Source of the DNA: a bacterium HR21
GTDB taxonomy: Bacteria; Bacteroidota; Ignavibacteria; Kapaibacteriales; HRBIN21
Direction: 5' to 3'
DNA: 64,000 nucleotides
Assembly (NCBI GenBank): GCA_002898295.1
Contig: BEHX01000005.1
Location: 75,642-139,641, forward strand
The translations under genes and the position numbers were made by a program. Positions within the stretch are counted from its first letter, which is position 1. Each line of letters begins with the position of its first letter. The notes under the pieces were generated by a model that worked only from the letters and a program-made list of their open reading frames with translations, had not been told where the DNA came from and did no database searches. Positions 61,001-64,000 of the stretch are shown here, piece after piece.

Positions 61001-61296
61001 TCCTGCGCAGCATCGATCTTGGACCCTTGCTAGCGAGGACGATTGCCAACTTGCTCCAACAAACCACTCAGGAGAACGACCACATTTGCACGGGCAGCGA
61101 AGTCTTTCGGGCAGAGAACTGGTGGCATGGGCGGCTGGCGTACGAGAATCCGGCGAAGGGCTTTGAGCTCTACTGGTGGGACCCTGCTGGCTCGCGGGGC
61201 TACTTCTATGCCCGGCATCGGATAGCAGTCTCTCCCTATCCGTTCCCACCAGGATTTCCAGCAGCCCGAGTGTACTACTCTGTGCTGCTCCGGTAA
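58015..61296 (+). CDS. Very large secreted protein with Ig-like (Big_5-type) N-terminus
   Basis: The 1093-residue protein begins with a signal peptide (MLRHCLAFLCVAPLLLAQ). Residues about 20-145 resemble an SbsA/Big_5 Ig-like domain of surface proteins (HDGEEEVPLLVPVVLTT, DTVLHFTPDTGALEYGRRY). Later a second such segment (LHDRTTQILFRFNVPVDSSSLRQG) is visible near 750. Cys pairs occur in the middle third (SCPQLREWELIAEY, CRTSYYVGLGD, CEMEILFHVRP). A C-terminal region around 960-1010 is helical (LAQAVENELVRVLTAVL), unlike the rest. No typical T9SS C-terminal domain is seen; the end is YYSVLLR. The function is unknown. The promoter carries a T17 tract. Confidence 0.75.
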   Translation: MLRHCLAFLCVAPLLLAQPLVRIEFPHDGEEEVPLLVPVVLTTRYPVLETLLVTRAPLPDSLQGTSVLPSVVLLPEPLADTAFRPLWGRIALAGTLRRISDTVLHFTPDTGALEYGRRYAVWVLGVAMVRDSAGQRDTLRVSAGPVRFTTVRPPHHVVWTSLTARSSTLWCTDTVCLQLNRPFPAALADSLVQLLRLQGISSTELPRSLYRAWRSAEDSSRLCVAFSGLPPGGYALLVQLQRLTGDTSSWSLFPFVIPERAFFRLRVTRADGGDTLVLQSRLAPVLPPGKRLGRALGQELRLEAPAFADTFCFRRWLLVSEDIAVVVDTPLLRLRIDSCPQLREWELIAEYALVDKDTVRLEPGCLIGQDERVYYDRVDVYGYADSLDMFTYTVWKLPWAHLRIAAWVSDTSRGYYRTVLWRGNAPGYGEVPGRWLQYYPAADCQPGRLWHFFPCFDLLQSCPPPFTVCVRYIQEPPAELPGLSSSFLPPFDTCGVIEWSSPLGCPVFQNRCRTSYYVGLGDTVIVAAYAYPCTILDTVPRPTDCWEFVAWEESSRSGRIRHILSPPLCGFRDTTRVKDCEMEILFHVRPHLDTLWVELRAEDWSTIRDAYEQKFLGVELTPEPLVDIPLVQVSDSLIRLGYLYRCGDTVRVAPIALSGSGLAVGYWNIYVGRWKRIEPPPDSTVWVLVTPGGDTVQHIFCSNFRLVEVELLRPDGSFERIPSDEFASSYEPTLGMVALGGHSRTTPLHDRTTQILFRFNVPVDSSSLRQGLLLRDAYPDSVVFRISGRRYSFRLTRPQDGEFTTVYNCRFGPEGNVTLTEGGKAVIVKLVDSTGLFAAHYLPIQISLREELRSRSGQKLANPRTVYRRTQLPSFELRLDELRLYGCWEGWLMGDQEVVLFHTFAAGQDSLRSTRAEAVRLPSNDAAYDMPCGGSSVSIGRILAVESHLSERQLFAVGWDAWEEDDDWLKSLAQAVENELVRVLTAVLNRFVLDSLLRSIDLGPLLARTIANLLQQTTQENDHICTGSEVFRAENWWHGRLAYENPAKGFELYWWDPAGSRGYFYARHRIAVSPYPFPPGFPAARVYYSVLLR

Positions 61297-61336
61297 GCCG
61301 AACATACGGCATGTCTATTCTGCGGGTGTCCCAACC

Positions 61337-61963
61337 ATGACAATCGCTGCTTTCCTGCTGACCGTGTGTGCTGCAGCACTGCCTCTCAGGGCACAATGTG
61401 CCGATGGGGAGGTCTTTCCCTGCGGTGGAGAGCGTGTGCAGGCTGGTGGTCTCGTGCAGATTCGCTGGGCAGCTCAGCCTGTGGCAGACCAGCGCGTTGA
61501 CCTCTGGCTCTGGGATGGGGAGTCGGGGGTGTACCGTGAAATTGCCCGCGGTTTCCCTGGTGCTGCCGGGAAGTATTCCTGGAGTGTCCCGGAAGGGCTC
61601 CGCGGGAAGCTCTTCCGCATTCGGCTTCAGGCAGGGCAGCGCTCGTGGATGAGCCCGAGCTACTTCTGGATTGTCGGCGCAGCAGAGGTTCCTCCTGCAC
61701 CACCGCCATTCCCATTGCCGAGTAGCGTCTCCATCCGTCCCAACCCGAGCACGGGGGAAGTGCTGCTGGAATGGGGGCTCCGTGAAGCCCGGCTGGTCTC
61801 GCTGTGGAACGTTCTGGGACAGCGCGTCAAGACGGTCGGTCCGGGGAAGCTGCTCTCACCCCTTCTCCTTCAGATGCCTGAGCTGGCAAGCGGGCTGTAT
61901 CGGGTGGAAGTGGAGTTCACCACCGCAGAGAAAGCCATCGGCTGGCTTGTCCTCCTCCATTGA
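61337..61963 (+). CDS. Small T9SS-exported protein
   Basis: The 208-residue protein starts with a signal peptide (MTIAAFLLTVCAAALPLRAQC). It has one beta-sandwich domain (about 25-115, VDLWLWDGESGVYREIARGFPG), a Pro linker (VPPAPPPFPLP) and a complete T9SS type A sorting domain: VSIRPNPSTGEVLLEW, VSLWNVLGQRVKTV, LASGLYRVEVEF. The Cys pair CADGEVFPC sits at the mature N-terminus. The gene begins 40 bases after the preceding gene and could share its transcript. Function unknown; an adhesion or decoration module is possible. Confidence 0.85.
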   Translation: MTIAAFLLTVCAAALPLRAQCADGEVFPCGGERVQAGGLVQIRWAAQPVADQRVDLWLWDGESGVYREIARGFPGAAGKYSWSVPEGLRGKLFRIRLQAGQRSWMSPSYFWIVGAAEVPPAPPPFPLPSSVSIRPNPSTGEVLLEWGLREARLVSLWNVLGQRVKTVGPGKLLSPLLLQMPELASGLYRVEVEFTTAEKAIGWLVLLH

Positions 61964-62017
61964 GTGCTGGCTCCGGGTGCGGATTGCCGAGTACCGGAGC
62001 TGGCGAGGGTAAAGGCA

Positions 62018-62032
62018 GTGCACATGGTGCAC
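62018..62032. repeat. GTGCAC-N3-GTGCAC repeat before the metalloprotease promoter
   Basis: Two copies of the palindromic hexamer GTGCAC are separated by ATG, 17 bases upstream of the TAAGTTTG box. This could be a regulator binding site or a chance pair. Confidence 0.35.
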
Positions 62033-62049
62033 GGGAGGTGGATTTTACG

Positions 62050-62057
62050 TAAGTTTG
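62050..62057 (+). promoter_or_regulatory. Bacteroidetes-type -7 box (TAAGTTTG) for the metalloprotease gene
   Basis: TAAGTTTG matches TAnnTTTG and ends 30 bases before the ATG at 62088; GGGAGGA precedes the ATG as ribosome site. The GTG 20 bases earlier is a possible weak -33 element (one mismatch from TTG). Confidence 0.6.
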
Positions 62058-62087
62058 TATTAGCCCTTTTCCAGAGGGAGGAAGCCC

Positions 62088-63182
62088 ATGGGTAGTAGAA
62101 GCATTCTGCTATGGCTTTTGGTAGTGGGGGGGGTAGTAGGCTGGGGTCAAAGGAGCAATTCCTGTGACAGTGGTGATTGCCGTCCTGGTGCCCGCTGCCG
62201 CGGGGATTTGCGAGTCCCTCTTCACTACTGCCGTGGACAATCATGGCAGCGATGTGTGCACGTTGATTCCATTCGGAGAGCATTGTTGCCGTTGCCAATC
62301 TGCTTGGAGCTCGACTCGGCATCTCTACCGCCCGCAGAGCTGCGGACTGTGTACTTTCCTGTTGACCCAGCTAATCCGGAGGGTGAGAGGGTTTTGGTCT
62401 TTTCCCTGGATAGTGTTTGGCAAGATCTCTGCTGTGCCCAGCGCAGCTGGGCATGTATATGTGGGAAGCAGGATTTACCCTGCGCCTGCAAGGTGAAAGT
62501 CCGGTTTATAACCGACTCTTCCGTTTTTCGCCCAGGTTCCCGCGCTGCAGCCAGCACATGGGGTGGCATGTGTGATAGCTGTCGCCCAGATTTCGACATA
62601 CTTCTTAATGTTACTCGGTGGTTTATAACGAGCTATCCGAGCTACCGGTCAAATTCAACCAGCAAAGTACACCGTTTTTTCGTCAATCGATCTCTGATAG
62701 AGAATTATCGTCGGGTTCGGTATGACCCGGATTCGGGCTATGTTGCATACGACTTGTGCCTTATCCTCATTCACGAGCTGGGGCACGTCTATGGGCTGAA
62801 CCATATGGACTTATGCGATAGTTCTTATACTGGTGGTGTCATGCATCATGCAGGTCCGGCATATTGGTGGAACATCAGCGAAGACGAGCGGTGTGCCTTT
62901 GCGAAACTCTACTGTCCAGAAATGGTTGGTATTATCGAAGATAGGCGCGAATACCTCGTGGGTGGATTCAATAAGGTGTGCTTTTCGCCTTCAAGTTTTC
63001 TTCCAATAATTGTGCGGGTCTATACCCTCGAAGGGCGACTTGTTTACTCTCGTTTTCTGCCTCCCCATAGGGCATACATCTGTGAAGATCTTTCCACCGA
63101 AGGACTTGCTAGAGGTGTCTATGTAGTTCAGATTACCGAGAATAACAATGTTCGTTGTATATTACTTTATTTGATTCCTTAA
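62088..63182 (+). CDS. T9SS-exported matrixin-type zinc metalloprotease
   Basis: The 364-residue protein has a signal peptide (MGSRSILLWLLVVGGVVGWG), a Cys-rich propeptide-like region (CRGDLRVPLHYCRG, CICGKQDLPCACKV) and the catalytic zinc motif HELGHVYGLNH (HExxHxxGxxH) near residue 228, with the Met-turn GVMHHAG. This is metzincin (matrixin-like) architecture. The C-terminus (VRVYTLEGRLVYSRFLPP, LARGVYVVQI) is a T9SS sorting domain. The 3' half is AT-rich (about 28% GC over the last 60 bases) compared with flanking genes, which may mean transfer. A run of eight G lies in the signal-peptide codons. The substrate is unknown. Confidence 0.87.
   Translation: MGSRSILLWLLVVGGVVGWGQRSNSCDSGDCRPGARCRGDLRVPLHYCRGQSWQRCVHVDSIRRALLPLPICLELDSASLPPAELRTVYFPVDPANPEGERVLVFSLDSVWQDLCCAQRSWACICGKQDLPCACKVKVRFITDSSVFRPGSRAAASTWGGMCDSCRPDFDILLNVTRWFITSYPSYRSNSTSKVHRFFVNRSLIENYRRVRYDPDSGYVAYDLCLILIHELGHVYGLNHMDLCDSSYTGGVMHHAGPAYWWNISEDERCAFAKLYCPEMVGIIEDRREYLVGGFNKVCFSPSSFLPIIVRVYTLEGRLVYSRFLPPHRAYICEDLSTEGLARGVYVVQITENNNVRCILLYLIP
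62126..62133 (+). repeat. G8 tract in the signal-peptide codons of the metalloprotease
   Basis: Eight consecutive G encode part of VVGGVVGW. A gain or loss of one G would shift the frame early in the gene, so the tract could switch expression. No variation can be seen from a single sequence. Confidence 0.7.
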
Positions 63183-63206
63183 GTCTCTCAAGCAGGAGGT
63201 GGAGCG

Positions 63207-64000
63207 ATGAAGCCGATGCGTATTGCTTTCGCACTCAGCCTGTTGCTGTACAGTGAGGGCTTCGCCCAGCGGTGGTGGTATACCGCGCCTCGTCCTTCTC
63301 GTGTACCGCTGTCGGTCTACATGCCCTACGACGTGCTGCTCGGTTACGTTGCTCTGGACTCGGTCTGGAGAGGACCCCTTTACTGGGACCCTGCGGACAG
63401 CTGCTGGAGGACGAATTTCGAGCTGGTCAAACAGGTGCAGAACTTCCTGCGCCGGCAGACGTGGAACGACACCCTGCGCAAGATTGTGCGCTGTCTTTTC
63501 GCCATGGTGGACTACAACCCTATTTTGTTCTCCACCACGCTCGTGGGACTCGGCGTCCCAGAGCATCCCTACTGCTCGGCCGATGCCATCTCGCTCACGA
63601 CTTACCACGACGATGTTCTCCGCTACGCGCTTATTGAGGCGAACCGAGGCAATCACGCAGCGTATGCTCGCGATATGATGCTGTTAGGGGCGTCGTACGT
63701 TGCCCACATCAAGATTGTCGACACGGTCCACCTTCCCCGGAGGAAGGAACTGATTGCCACAGCGGAGGTGCTGGATCTCCTCAAAGGGCAGGTCCTGCCT
63801 CCGTGTAAGCCAGAGTGGACACATAGACCGACGGCAACCCGTCCTTGGCAGGAGGGTCCTGTCCTTGCCCAGTCACGGATGTGGTTCATGGCGGACCAGA
63901 TAGAAAGGGAATCGCAGCGACTATCCTCCTCCAACCCCTGCCTGCAGTTCCGGGTCTTTCCGATATCCTTGGAGGGACAGGAGGATGTGTTGTTGGCACG
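63207..64000 (+). CDS. Secreted hypothetical protein, 3' end beyond the window
   Basis: The frame from ATG 63207 stays open to the last base, 264 codons, so the gene continues past the window. GGAGGTGGAG precedes the start as ribosome site. A signal peptide is visible (MRIAFALSLLLYSEGFAQ), followed by an aromatic-rich mature part (RWWYTAPRPSRVPLSVYMPY, YWDPADSCWRTNFELVKQV) and a helical segment (RYALIEANRGNHAAYARDMM). I recognise no domain. It follows the metalloprotease by 24 bases and is probably in the same transcript. Function unknown. Confidence 0.75.
   Translation, partial: MKPMRIAFALSLLLYSEGFAQRWWYTAPRPSRVPLSVYMPYDVLLGYVALDSVWRGPLYWDPADSCWRTNFELVKQVQNFLRRQTWNDTLRKIVRCLFAMVDYNPILFSTTLVGLGVPEHPYCSADAISLTTYHDDVLRYALIEANRGNHAAYARDMMLLGASYVAHIKIVDTVHLPRRKELIATAEVLDLLKGQVLPPCKPEWTHRPTATRPWQEGPVLAQSRMWFMADQIERESQRLSSSNPCLQFRVFPISLEGQEDVLLA

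Noticed and set aside
1-64000. tRNA genes, CRISPR arrays, insertion sequences, prophage
   Set aside because: No clover-leaf candidates, repeat-spacer arrays, transposases or integrases were recognised; the gaps are short and otherwise accounted for.

Overview
The window is GC-rich (roughly 60%) bacterial chromosome, and almost every base is coding. No gene-free gap exceeds 300 bases; the largest is the 197-base mutS-nosZ gap. Several traits point to a member of the Bacteroidota/Chlorobiota/Kapabacteria part of the FCB group: PorX (response regulator plus PglZ domain), many secreted proteins with type IX secretion (T9SS) C-terminal sorting domains, OmpA-like and PD40/OmpA lipoproteins, a clade II (Sec-type) nitrous oxide reductase cluster, and Bacteroidetes-type promoter boxes (TAnnTTTG) about 30 bases before several start codons. 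A Kapabacteria-like organism is my best guess. That is inference from gene content, not a database match.

Layout. 1-6354: two secreted proteins (the first truncated at the window edge) and a three-domain parvulin foldase. 6351-7274: Hsp33 on the minus strand. 7443-12356: a tightly overlapping operon of four envelope proteins ending in a PorE-like PD40/OmpA lipoprotein. 12360-20146: two giant minus-strand T9SS cargo proteins with Ig-like repeats. 20242-31417: minus-strand housekeeping genes (pyrB, HU, queC, trmD, rimM, rnhA, a zinc-ribbon protein, a Nif3-like protein) together with rnpB, a double OmpA-domain protein, a CHASE-PAS sensor that has lost its kinase residues, and a lone HPt protein. 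31546-43751: plus-strand porX, tsaE, an aminotransferase, a T9SS beta-propeller, a glycosyltransferase, aspS, a DUF1460 amidase, a histone-deacetylase-fold enzyme and a membrane-anchored GH2-like protein without catalytic residues. 43801-49185: hrcA-grpE-dnaJ (no dnaK), a ComEA-like protein, an unknown protein, rsmD and coaD, converging with mutS. 51995-57887: nosZ, a membrane protein, nosL, nosD, nosF and nosY. 58015-64000: secreted or surface proteins, including a matrixin-type metalloprotease with a T9SS tail in an AT-rich patch.

How the parts fit. The nos cluster lets the cell use N2O as electron acceptor: NosZ is the reductase, and NosD/F/Y with NosL serve copper-centre maturation. PorX, the parvulin foldase, the OmpA/PD40 lipoproteins and the T9SS cargo describe an outer-membrane secretion lifestyle. 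The most striking regulatory signal is a run of 17 T that merges directly into a TAnnTTTG promoter box before a 1093-residue secreted protein, the arrangement expected of a phase-variable promoter.
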